A stretch of 64,000 nucleotides of DNA from Lucinisca nassula (lineage: Eukaryota; Mollusca; Bivalvia; Lucinida; Lucinidae), in contig OY757010.1 in the NCBI GenBank assembly GCA_963580285.1, forward strand, positions 62,580,406 through 62,644,405. The letters run 5' to 3'. The notes under the pieces were generated by a model, which was not told where the DNA came from, did not search any database, and worked only from the letters and a program-made list of their open reading frames with translations. The position numbers and the translations under genes are program-made. Of the stretch, positions 41,870 to 51,176 are shown one piece after another. How positions within the stretch are numbered: the first letter of the stretch is position 1; the number at the start of each line of letters is the position of its first letter.

Positions 41870-42140
41870 CGCCCATTGGGATGGGCTGCATGATGCTTCC
41901 GCGCAGAGCTGAAACCGACCGCACACGAGTACTGGTAAACTGCTTAGAGGCCTGCCCAGGCAAAGTGGTGTGAGTCGGACCTCCATGCTTACAAACCCTA
42001 TTAGTTTCATTGGGCGACAGGGCGTGAGATGTCATTCCATCTCAATGTCGGGTAAAAGTCCTACAAAATTGGAAGCAATGTGTCCAAAACGACTTATACA
42101 GTGTTGACGGGGACGTTAAACCTAAGAACAAACAAATAAA
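41870..42140 (+). mobile_element. SINE-A
   Basis: GGGCTGCATGATGCTTCC, CCTGCCCAGGCAAAGTGGTG, GAGATGTCATTCCATCTC, tail GACGGGGACGTTAAACC with AAAC-like ends. Confidence 0.88.
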
Positions 42141-42169
42141 CTTACTTACATAAATGACATAAATTACAT

Positions 42170-42510
42170 GGCCCCCGCCCAACTGGGCCTTGGAAAAATA
42201 GATTGGACTGCACGATGCTTCCGTGCAGAACTGAAACTGATCGCACATAAGTACTGGTAAACCGCGCAGACGAACTAAGCCTGCCCAGGCAAAGTGGTGC
42301 GAGTCAGACCGCCAAGTGCATATTCGCCCTATTGGTTTCATTGGGCGGCAGGGACTGAGATTTATCTCAGTCCCTGCCGCCCAATGAAACCAATAGGGCG
42401 TATATGTTATAACTAAAGTTTAGTTATAACTAAAGTCCCACAGAATTGGAAACAACGTCTCCAAAATGAGCTACATAGTGTTGACGTAGTTGTTAAGCCT
42501 CAAACAAACT
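42170..42510 (+). mobile_element. SINE-A with internal inverted duplication
   Basis: Plus-strand copy from GGCCCCCGCCC. At 42325-42400 the segment CGCCCTATTGGTTTCATTGG..GACTGAGA is followed by its exact complement, a 76-bp perfect palindrome. TATAACTAAAGTTTAG is then doubled before the SINE resumes (AAAGTCCCACAGAATTGG). Confidence 0.85.
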
Positions 42511-42854
42511 GCGGAAATCGTAAGAACTGCCTCATTGAAGCATTATTCATGAAATGCAAGCGGACAAGCGACATTGTCGTGAATTTTTGTGTAGTATTTC
42601 GCATTTGTCCCGTGGCAAACGTGCTTCTAATCACCATTCATGTTCACTTTTGTAACTGTAAATGAAAGGCAATGTTGTTTTAAAAGTGTGCAAATATCCG
42701 TGAGTCTATTGTTTTAGTGAAGAACTACTGAGTCTGCTAAGCTAACCGAAGATGGATCATCGGAGATTGTTCATTTGTTTGCTTTTTATTCACCTCCCGC
42801 GTCCCTCCGTCGAACAGCAAAATGTAAGTTGCATTCTTCTTACCACAGTACATT

Positions 42855-43147
42855 ACGGGCTTGAAGAAATAGATGGGCTGTATGATGCTTCCAGGCAGAG
42901 CTGAAACCGACCCGCACACGAGCACTGGTAAACCGCTTACAGGATCTAAGCCTGCCCAGGCAAAGCGGTGCGAGTCGGACCGTCCATACATATAAACCCT
43001 ATTGGTTTCATTGGGCGGCAGGGCTTGAGAGGTCATTTCATCTCGATGTCGGGTAAAAGTCCCACACAATTGGGAGCATCGTCTCCAAAATGACATTTAC
43101 AGTATTGACGGGGACGTTAAACCTTACATCAAACAAACAAACAAAAC
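42855..43147 (+). mobile_element. SINE-A, near full length
   Basis: GGGCTTGAAGAAATAGATGG, GGATCTAAGCCTGCCCAGGC, GGTGCGAGTCGGACCG, tail GACGTTAAACCTTACATC and (AAAC)n. Confidence 0.9.
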
Positions 43148-43159
43148 CACAGTAAATTA

Positions 43160-43690
43160 GGCCCCCGACCACCGGGCCTGGAGAAATAGATTAGGCTACC
43201 TGGTGCTTCCACGCAGAGCTGATTTGTTTTGCTTGATTTGATGTTTAATGTCCGCGTCAACCCTGTAAAGGTCATTTTGGAGATGTGGTTCCAATTTTGT
43301 GGGACTTTTACCCGACATTGAGATGAAATGATATCTCAACAGCTCAAGCCCTGTCGCCCAATGAAACCAATAGGGTTTATCAGTTTATAAGCATGGACGG
43401 TCCGACTCGCACCGCTTTGCCAAAGTAGGCTTAGATTCTCGTGTGCGGTCGGTTTCAGCTCTGTGTGGAAGCATCATGCAACCCATCTATTTCTTCAAGC
43501 CCCAATGGGCGCGGGCTCATACGCAGAGCTGCAATCGTCCACACATGAGTACTAGTAAACAGCTTAGATGATCGAAGCCTGCCCAGGCATAGTAATGCCT
43601 TTCGGACCGTCCATACATATAACCCTATTGGTTTTATTGGGCTTGAGATGTCATTTCATCTCAATGTCTTGTAAAAGTACCAAACAATTA
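43160..43690. mobile_element. SINE-A cluster: plus fragment, minus copy, plus copy
   Basis: 43160-43222 plus head fragment; 43225-43512 minus copy (tail GATTTGATGTTTAATGTCCG to head CAAGCCCCAATGGGCG); 43513-43690 plus copy starting in ACGCAGAGCTG. The minus and second plus copies are head to head. Confidence 0.82.
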
Positions 43691-43885
43691 CGCAAACACG
43701 CCTATACAAATGTATTGACAATTTTACCACCAATAAGTTAGAAATGTCAGACAAAAATCCTGATATTTTTCATATTTCTGCCCAAAGCATAGATTGGAGG
43801 TACTCGACAGAACCGCCTCTGCTATGCGGTTCTATCGAAGACCCACAATCTATGTTTTTGAGCAGAAATACGAAAAAAATAGAGA
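43690..43885. repeat. foldback element, both arms partly present
   Basis: Left terminus ACGCAAACACGCCTATACAA, core TAGATTGGAGGTACTCGACA / TCGAAGACCCACAATCTATG, then GAGCAGAAATACG. Confidence 0.78.
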
Positions 43886-44440
43886 TATCGATGGTGCACC
43901 ATCGCAAATACCCGCATTTTCTAAATTTGACCTTTGACCTTACCCCATGACCTTAGGGGGGGGGGGGGGGCGGGGGTCAGAACAAAATATGGATACTTTC
44001 ATGCACATCTGCACTCCCTAAGCAATATGTGTACCAAGTTTGGTCCCCCTACGCCAAGAAATAAAGAAGTAGTTGCAATCACAAGCATTTTTCTTGAAAA
44101 TTTGATCTTTAATTTCATTCCATGACCCCAGGGGGTGGGATGGGAATGGGGAGGAGTGCAGATTAAATTTGGATACCTTTATGCACATTAGCATGTCCCT
44201 AAGCAATATGTGTACAACAGTTGGGCACCATAGGCCAAGTAATAAAAAAGTAGTTGCATTCACAAATATTTTCTTGAAAAACAAAAACTGACATTTGACC
44301 TCAACCCATGACCCTAGGGTGTTAGATCAAAATTTGGATACCTTCATGCACAGCTGCGTTCCTAAGCAATATGTGTACCAAGTCTGGTCACCATAGGCCA
44401 ATTAATAAATAGTATATAGTTGCATTTTATAAGGTTTGTG
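43886..44440 (+). repeat. tandem array 3, ~175-bp unit, three copies
   Basis: Units share TGACCT..CCCATGACC, TGGATAC(C)TT(T/C)ATGCACA, AAGCAATATGTGTAC and GCCAA..AATAAA..GTAGTTGCA. Contains a poly-G run near 43957. Non-coding. Confidence 0.82.
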
Positions 44441-44504
44441 ACAGGCGGAAGAAAGAAAGGAAGTGGAAGGAAGGAAAGAAGGAAGGAAGGACATACCCAC
44501 AAAT

Positions 44505-44960
44505 GGCTACAAATTGGGTACACTGTCCATGATTTAATCGGGTATTTTTGTTGGGTACCTTGTCCAACTTAATTGGGTAGGTAAAAAGCAAGCAAAAATA
44601 ACCCAACAGGAGAAATGTCCCACAATGTAGACACCAAACACAATTGTCCAAGAATAATACCAAATAAAAGCCTGTTGTACCAAAAATTAACCAACAAAAA
44701 TATTTTGGACAACCCAACAAAATTTGGGCAACCCAACAAAAGATATGGAAAAGACTCAATAAAATATATGGGCAGATCAAATAAAATCGTGGACGGTTGT
44801 ACATTTTATGGACAAGGGGTATTGTTGGGTAGTCAATCTAGGCACCGTACCCAACACCTCCAAAGTTTATATCGATATTACTGTTGGGTATACCCAACAA
44901 GCGATAACTACCCATCAAGTGCTTGATGAACTTAAAATTAACCCAACAAGTACCCGCTCG
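44505..44960. repeat. element with inverted GGGTA/TACCC iterons
   Basis: Left side has several ATTGGGTA or TTGGGTAC phrases (44513-44580); the right side has CCCAACAA and TACCCAACAAG phrases (44690-44955). Inverted subterminal motifs suggest a non-autonomous DNA element. Ends not certain. Confidence 0.45.
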
Positions 44961-44989
44961 TAAACACCCGTGTCGAAACTTATATACCC

Positions 44990-45105
44990 ACTTTTATTTC
45001 AAAAACGCTAGTATAATAATGCTTACCAATGTAAACGCCGGTTTTACAATATAAGTGGGGTTAAAGGAGGTCATATTATATAGGCGTGATTTTTGTGATG
45101 TTATC
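44990..45105. repeat. foldback element, right arm fragment
   Basis: GTAAACGCCGGTTTTAC, AAGTGGGGTTAAAGGAGGTC, terminus TATAGGCGTGATTTTTGTGA. Confidence 0.72.
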
Positions 45106-45193
45106 ATGACGTGGATCATATGGAGGGGAATGAATATAACTTCAAGGGAGATCAATTCTTTCAAAATGTGTTTTGCCTCCATTCATTCTGTAG

Positions 45194-45360
45194 AATCCTC
45201 CGTGGTGCAGTGGTTACGCTACTCGCCTTGTAAACCAGGGATCGCAGGATCGATCCCGGGATTCTCCAGACTTTCGGATGAGTCTTTAAACCGAGGTCCC
45301 GTCTCTGTATGACCTTAGCTGTTGGTGGGACGTAAAACTAAAACTCACTCACTCACTCCA
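45194..45360 (+). mobile_element. tRNA-derived SINE with (ACTC)n tail
   Basis: A box GTGGTGCAGTGGTTACG and B box GGATCGATCCCGG with correct spacing, body CTCCAGACTTTCGGATGAGT, tail GTGGGACGTAAAACTAAAAC and (TCAC)n. Imperfect TSD CCATTCATTCTGT / CCATTTACTCTGT at both ends. Confidence 0.9.
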
Positions 45361-45629
45361 TTTACTCTGTGTCAAAATGGGGATCTACGCGTAAAGAAAA
45401 AGATTGCCAACTAAGTGCAAATTATTTCCTTTAAGAGAGACCTAATTTTCGGTGAGTATCCATTTAAATAAAATCACGGATGTCCCGCATCCTCTGTCTT
45501 CAGGTAACGAAGTTCCCGACATTGTATGCGACGTTGTTTCGACGCAGTATGTTTTCTGGCCTGCAACTTGTGTTTAGAAATAGCTACATTTGTTAAGCAT
45601 GATATTTATCAAAGCACTGATTGCACTGT
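45361..45629. other. unassigned sequence
   Basis: Nothing recognised. Confidence 0.4.
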
Positions 45630-45940
45630 TTGTTAGTTTGTTTGTTTGTTTGATTTGAGGTTTAACGTCCCCGTCAACACTATATAGATCATTTTGGAGA
45701 CGTTACTTCCAATTTTGTGGAGGTTTTACCCGATAATGAGATGAAATGATATCTCAATCCCTGTCGCCCAATGCAACCAATAGGGTTTGTAAGCATGGAC
45801 GGTGAGACTCGCACCACTTTGCCTGGGCAGGGTTAGATCCTCTAAGCGCTTTACCAGTGTGTGAGGTCGGTTTCAGCTCTGCGTGGAAGCATCATGCAGC
45901 CCATCTATTTCTTCAAGCCCCGATGGGCGGGGGCTACTTT
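45630..45940 (-). mobile_element. SINE-A, near full length
   Basis: (GTTT)n, GATTTGAGGTTTAACGTCCC at the tail side, head CAAGCCCCGATGGGCGGGGG. Confidence 0.92.
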
Positions 45941-46154
45941 TAGCAAACAGCGCAGACCCTGAACAGACGCCGCATTCCGTTGCTTATGATCTGGGTCTTC
46001 ACTGTTGGCCAATGCCCCAGCACATTAGCACACAGTCCATGTTTTACAGACAACTCTGTTTACACACCATTCTGACGTCACAAAGGCAAACATGGCACGG
46101 CTGTTTATAACCGTTACCTTAAAATCGAGCAGCCACGCCCATCGGGGCTTAGTT
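45941..46154. other. short MITE-like repeat and flank
   Basis: 45941-46015 carries the GCAGACCCTGA..TGATCTGGGTCTTC dispersed repeat also at 22380 and 56925. Confidence 0.5.
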
Positions 46155-46284
46155 ATTTTCTTTGATTGTTCGTTTGATTTGAGGTTTAACGTCACCGTCA
46201 ACACTGTACAGGTCATTTTGGAAACGTTGCTTCCAATTTTGTGGGACTTTTTAATACCCGACATTGAGATGAAATGATATCTCA

Positions 46285-46758
46285 ATTAAAAATCAAAAAT
46301 GAGTTCCTTTAAGAGCAATGAAAACATTCATAAGAAAGGAGATGGGTCATACTACGTAGTTTCGGCTATTTAAGCCTCATCAGTGACCCCGTAATGATCC
46401 GGCAAAGAAAGCTAGAGGAAACATACTGCAATTTTGCGAATTTCGAATAGGCAGTCGATTCAAAGACTGATATAAATCAAAATTGGGTCCAAATAATTAA
46501 AAACCTGTCTAGAATATGAGTCTAAACCATTAATTTATTTCTGATTTTTCAGAACATTCACGCTGACCTCAAAGGACCAAAAGTAAAATATAAACTGCAC
46601 TATGGTTGATGTACGGGGAGACGTTTTACGGCCGCCACACGGCACAACACCAGCTGCAGTGAAGGCAAATAAAAATCAAAAATGAGTTCCTTTAAGAGCA
46701 ATGAAAACATTCATAAGAAAGGAGATGGGTCATACTACGTAGTTTCGGCTATTTAAGC
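46285..46758 (-). mobile_element. retrozyme-like hammerhead repeat, 383-bp monomer (family 1)
   Basis: AAAAATCAAAAATGAGTTCC occurs at 46288 and 46671, period 383 bp, equal to the period at 28032. The copy is 1.24 monomers long. It is flanked by CTCA at 46281-46284 and 46759-46762. One complete hammerhead (46344-46389) and one truncated within stem II (46727-46758), both minus strand. No coding frame. In RNA orientation its 3' end coincides with that of the 28-29 kb copy. Confidence 0.88.
46344..46389 (-). ncRNA. hammerhead ribozyme, type I, all core residues present
   Basis: Minus strand: GGGTCA, CTGATGA, stem II GGCT/AGCC with loop TAAAT, GAAA, stem III ACT/AGT with loop ACGT, triplet GTA, TGACCC. 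Stem I pairs 6/6. Differs from the 28279 ribozyme only in loop II. Confidence 0.88.
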
Positions 46759-46945
46759 CTCAAGCCCTGTCGCCTAATGAAACCAATAGGTTTTATAAGC
46801 ATGGACGGTCCGACTAGCACCGCTTTCCCTCGGCAGGCTTAGATCCTCTAAGCGGTTTACCAGTACTCGTGTGCGGCCGGTTTCAGGTCTGCGACGAAGA
46901 TCATGCAACCCATCTATTTCTTCAAGCCCCGATGGGTGGGGGCGA

Positions 46946-47355
46946 GCATCTGGTCCTAGAGAAATATATTGGGCTGCATGGTGCTTCCACACAGAGCTGA
47001 AACCGGCCGCACACGAGTACTGGTAAACCGCTTAGAGGATCTAAGCCTGCCGAGGGAAAGCGGTGCGAGTCGGACCGTCCATGCTTTTAAAAACCTATTG
47101 GTTTCATTAGGCGACAGGGCTTGAGATGTCATTTCATCTCAATGTCGGTATTGGCAAACCACCTAGAGGATCTAAGCCTGTCCAGGAATTGTTGTGCAGG
47201 TCGGACCGCTCCTTAAACCCTAGCGGTCCCTGGGCGGTAGAGTTTGAGATTTCATTTAATTTCAATGTCGGGTCAAAGTCCCACAAACGGAAGCAACGAC
47301 TCCAAAATGACCTAAATAGTATTGGTGGAGACGTAAAACCTCAACACAAACAAAT
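46946..47355 (+). mobile_element. two SINE-A copies in tandem
   Basis: 46953-47150 runs from AGAGAAATATATTGGGCTGC to CATCTCAATGTCGG. A second begins inside the family at GGCAAACCACCTAGAGGATC and ends in GGTGGAGACGTAAAACCTCA and AAAC. The first is head to head with the minus copy ending at 46945. Confidence 0.85.
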
Positions 47356-47601
47356 ATTGAAATCTGCGTGGTGGTGAACATCGGGGAATGGAAACACCTT
47401 CAGGGGAGGCAACTCCTGCAAAAATATTTTTGGCTTCAATGTCAATAAAGAAAGAATTTGCTCCTGAGAAGCAAATTCTTTCTGTGTAAGAGTTGACACA
47501 TTTTTCCGTGGGACAGGGCTTATAAATAGCCAACCGGAAGTCCCCGAAGGCTGTCTCCCTTTGAAAAATGGCGGAAAAATCTGCTAGTGTTCCCATTGCC
47601 C
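47356..47601. other. unassigned, hairpin and ATGGCGG motif
   Basis: AAAGAATTTGCTCCTGAGAA / GCAAATTCTTT hairpin near 47450 is like 9539. AAAATGGCGGAAAAATC near 47566. Possibly a diverged relative of the promoter-like repeat. Confidence 0.4.
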
Positions 47602-47775
47602 TTATTCATAAAGTCTCTCACCGCTGAGGTTAGACACTCGATCGGGCCACATGTGAGACTCCAAGTTCTGTAACGGAAGCTCAACTGGTTTTTCTCCGGG
47701 TACTCCGGTTTCCGCTCACCTATGATTAACGATTGGCTCAGTGAAATTGAAATGACCTTGAGAGGGTAGTATAAC
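47602..47775 (+). mobile_element. SINE-C, partial
   Basis: AGTCTCTCACCGCTGAGGTT, TTTTTCTCCGGGTACTCCGG, TATGATTAACGATTGGCTC, CTTGAGAGGG. The tRNA 5' half is missing. Confidence 0.75.
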
Positions 47776-48069
47776 CACCCCCACCCCATAAAAAAGTCAG
47801 AATAGCCAATAACATTTTTTTTGGCAACGGCAAGCTCTCTCTACCGTTTCATAGGGAAAAGTGGTTCTCTTATTTTATTCAGAAATATACAATCTCGGCC
47901 TTGGATCCACAGGAAATTTTGGCCATAGTTCCAGACAAAAATATATAGACAGTTTTGAAATACCCTTTCAACTCACCTCGATGACAAGATTCTTATAGTC
48001 AGAAGGCTGACACGATTATCAGCATGATTTGTTTTTAACGTCCCCGTCAACACTACTTAGGTCATTTTG
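47776..48069. other. mostly unassigned
   Basis: 48025-48069 is a SINE-A 3' fragment on the minus strand (TTAACGTCCCCGTCAACACT). Confidence 0.5.
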
Positions 48070-48275
48070 GAGACGCTCATCACGAAAACACGCCTATATA
48101 ATTTTGACTCCCTTGAACCCCAGTTTTATATAGTAAAACTGGGGTTTCCGGGGGTATACCTTATTTTTCTTATTTCTGCTCTAAAATATAGATTGTGGGT
48201 ACTCGTTAGAACCGCCTCGATGAAGCGGTTCTAACGAGTGCCCACAATTTATATTTTGAGAAGAAATAAGAAAAA
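48070..48275. repeat. foldback element, left arm and core
   Basis: Terminus CATCACGAAAACACGCCTAT, then CCCTTGAACCCCAG, TATAGTAAAACTGGGGTTTC, CTTATTTCTGCTC, core TAGATTGTGGGTACTCGTTA / TAACGAGTGCCCACAATTTA around ACCGCCTCGATGAAGCGGT. One of the best-kept left halves. Confidence 0.88.
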
Positions 48276-48344
48276 TATCAAAATTTTTCATCATAAAATT
48301 TTCATTTTTTCGGCAATAAAGGCGGCAGTGTATTTGTATATGCG

Positions 48345-48580
48345 TAATGGCTTCCAATTTTGTCGGAAATCTACCAGACATTGAGATGAAATGACATCTC
48401 TAGTCCTGCTGCCCAATGAAGCCAAAATGCTTATATGCATTGGACGGTCTGACTCACACCACTTTGCCTGGGCAGGCTTAGTCCTAAGCGGTTTACCCGT
48501 ACTCATGTTTGATCAGTTTCAGCTCTGCGTGGAACCACCATGCAGCCCAGTATATTTCTCCAAGCCCCGATGGGCGAAAC
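48345..48580 (-). mobile_element. SINE-A, tail removed
   Basis: CTTCCAATTTTGTCGG, GAGATGAAATGACATCTC, CCACTTTGCCTGGGCAGGCT, CTCTGCGTGGAACCACC, head AAGCCCCGATGGGCG. Confidence 0.85.
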
Positions 48581-48638
48581 ATTATCACGCTATGACTAAC
48601 CGTACGTGGCTCGACCTACCCGTGCCAGGAACAAGTAT

Positions 48639-48666
<28 letters not shown>
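48639..48666. repeat. microsatellite (TG)n
   Basis: Pure TG; likely the 3' tail of the adjoining SINE. Confidence 0.95.
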
Positions 48667-48669
<3 letters not shown>

Positions 48670-48986
48670 TCGGGTTTAACGTCGCTTTCAACAATTTTTC
48701 AGTCATATCACGACGGTGTCTGGTTGCGACAGGGAGCTCAATGCTCACGTTTATAGTGCTGCCACACTGAAGTATCATGTCCCAGACACATTACATGATA
48801 CCACACCCAGTCACATTATCCTGACACTGGATCGACCAGTCCTAGCTCTACCCCGTAAATCTGAGTGCCAAGCGAGGAGCAGCTAGTACCATTTTTAACG
48901 ACTTTGGTATGTCGCGGCCCGGGGTCGAACCCGAGACCTCCAGTTACCCGGAGCGGACACTCTACCAACTGAGCTATCGGGGCCGG
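48667..48986 (-). mobile_element. tRNA-headed SINE (V-SINE/RUDI-like)
   Basis: Minus strand: GATAGCTCAGTTGGTAGAGT (A box), GGTCTCGGGTTCGACCCCGG (B box). A long body follows with ACATGATACTTCAGTGTGGC, then the 3' end GTTGAAAGCGACGTTAAACC. The head is a near-complete tRNA sequence, and the tail GACGTTAAAC is shared with SINE-A and SINE-B. The family name is a guess from architecture. Confidence 0.88.
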
Positions 48987-50150
48987 TCCAGGAACAAGTA
49001 TAGTTTTACAGGTGTTCGAACATAACGACAAGAGATTGTAAACTGCCTCTGGCGGGCCCAGAATACTAAACAAACATATTTTGTTATCTAATTTATTTGG
49101 TCGATTGATTATCGATTGTTTATCAATCGGCCCAAGGCCCCGCGCCAGCCCGGGGGGGGGGGGGGGTAGAAATATGGCGGCTGCCTTCGGGAGTGTGGCA
49201 GAGTGGTAAGATCCCACCGAAAACAGTCCCCTTGCCGAGACCACCCGGTGCCTCGAAATAGGTGGCTGCCTTCAGCTTCTGTGGCAGTTGGGTAAAAGTC
49301 TCCAACATACAGAACAATCGTCCGTTCGACCGGTATTATTTTGTAAATCAATTTATTCAAATGCATCTTACCAATTTTTTAACAATTCACTACGCGAGAG
49401 CTATCCTTTTAAACCTTTCCTATCTCGTGTTACTACCAGGCTGCAATTGTACGTGTATCATCTGTGCTGGTGGGCCGCACACTGCAAAGAAGAAAACCTC
49501 ATCTGTGTCTAACTTATGTGTTTGTACTGTGTATGTGTCACTTTCATGCTCCATCACTCTGCACATCAATGAAAGATGCATTTTGTATACGTTATTAGAT
49601 AAGTAACTTGTCATTTCATGTTACCCTAAATTTAGTTCATGTTATTCCAAAGTTAACAGAATCGGATAATTATCCCCAAGTTCTGGAGTGTACGTTATCA
49701 TCTAACACAGCTTTTTTCTTTATTAGTTTATAAAATACTTTGTTCTCTCGGGAACTTATCACCACAATTTTTTACGATATTCGTGGATCTCATATATAGC
49801 AAAGGATCTCCTATTTTCAAAGCCAAGCTTTTATTTAAACAAACGTTTTCGGCCTCCCTTGTCTGTAGGGAATAAAATATACAGGTCACTTTCCTTCTGT
49901 AGTGATTGGGGATGAAATTCCTTGTTGAAACAGGAGCCACTTGTTTGCCGTGAGTGGCGTCTCGTATGCTGGAAGAAGGGATCCTGATGATTGAGAAAAG
50001 CCCATGGATCTCCAGCTTTTCAACACATTATTTTGGCCAATATTTCAGATAGACGAGGGGTTTGGGCTAGATCCGGCCTTCATCAATCGGCTCAGTCGTG
50101 CCATGCTCTAGAATCGCACAGCTTGTCCTTATCTTCCTTCCTTCTTTCTT
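48987..50150. other. mostly unassigned
   Basis: A poly-G run near 49152; GTGTGGCAGAGTGGTAAG near 49192 resembles a tRNA A box but no convincing B box follows. Overlapping frames of 114-142 codons here lack recognisable domains. No gene called. Confidence 0.4.
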
Positions 50151-50505
50151 TTTTACGTATCTTTATGGTACAAACCGGGTGTAACCTCTATTTTTGAGTG
50201 TTGTTTGATGGGCGGCTGGTGGATTAATCGGTGGGCTTGTACTGGGGAAATTCAGCAGAAATTTCTGTGAGGGAGGGAATACGGGTGGGATGGGTCCCAA
50301 CTTTTCCTCATCTTTTCATAGAAATCTGGGTGCATAGTTGAGACTCATAAAACAGAAGTGGAGCGGAAGGACTCTGGTCCTGTCATCGAGTATAATAGCA
50401 ATGTAGCCTTGGCGTTGGAAATAGGAGATCCACTTCCATTAAACGTCCCCTTGTAGGGCTCCAAGGAGGGTGGGGCGCATAGCTATCGAATCATAAATTA
50501 TCACC
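50151..50505 (+). promoter_or_regulatory. 5' UTR of nimbus-like LINE, copy 1
   Basis: Aligns with 60866-61237 from TTTTACGTATCTTTATGGTA onward, including GGAGCGGAAGGACTCTGG, CAATGTAGCCTTGGCGTTGG and AGGAGGGTGGGGCGCATAGC. The shared start defines the element 5' end. Copy 2 has about 17 extra bases early on. Such LINEs carry an internal promoter here. Confidence 0.8.
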
Positions 50506-51176
50506 ATGGGATCCAACACTAGGAAAAGAGCATTTTTAGATTTATCTGACGACGACCCGGAACCGGCAACTTTCAATTTCAAAGCCAACGAAAATTTCGC
50601 TAGATTTTTGGTGATTTCGAGTAAGGAAGAAAAGGCCATTACTACCCTTTCACCGTTTGTGATCGAAAAGCAAATCGAATCCATCATTGGTACTCCAAAA
50701 AACGTTAAAAAAAATAAAGAATGGAACTCTTTTGATTGAAACCAACAGGAAAACTCAAACAGAAAATCTTCTAAAAATCAACAATTTTTTCAACATGAAT
50801 GTTTCTGTCACGGAACATAAAACTTTAAACTCTTGCAAGGGAATTATCCGTGACAGAATGTTAAAACAGGAATCTGAAGCCAGCATTTTAGAATATCTTA
50901 TAGATCAAGGAGTAACAGCCTGTAAACGTTTTAACATTAAAAAAGACGGAAATCTGATTGACACGAACACATTTCTTTTTACATTTAGTACCACTTCCTT
51001 ACCGAAATCATTAAAAAATTTCTACAGAATAATACCGGTTGATATATACGTGCCCAATCCTCTGCGATGTTTCAATTGTCAGGGGTTTGGACACCATGAA
51101 AACGATTGCACTGTCCCTGACGGATCTGTTTTTGAGAAGTGTGGTGGAGCCGAGCATCACACTATCAACTGCAAGA

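Larger units (their letters stand above)
46155..46945 (-). mobile_element. SINE-A split by a retrozyme
   Basis: Tail half 46155-46284 (GATTTGAGGTTTAACGTCAC to GAAATGATATCTCA) and head half 46763-46945 (AGCCCTGTCGCC to CCCCGATGGGTGGGGG). Joining them at CTCA restores the normal family order, so the retrozyme at 46285-46758 inserted with a CTCA duplication. Confidence 0.88.

Noticed and set aside
48391..48756. 121-aa frame
   Set aside because: Spans a SINE-A, a TG microsatellite and the tail of another SINE.
48816..49606. Frames of 85-142 aa
   Set aside because: Cross a SINE and a poly-G run (poly-Pro); no domain recognised.
50687..50740. Programmed frameshift at the A8 run in gag
   Set aside because: The second gag copy is in frame across the same place without the run, so a private mutation is simpler.
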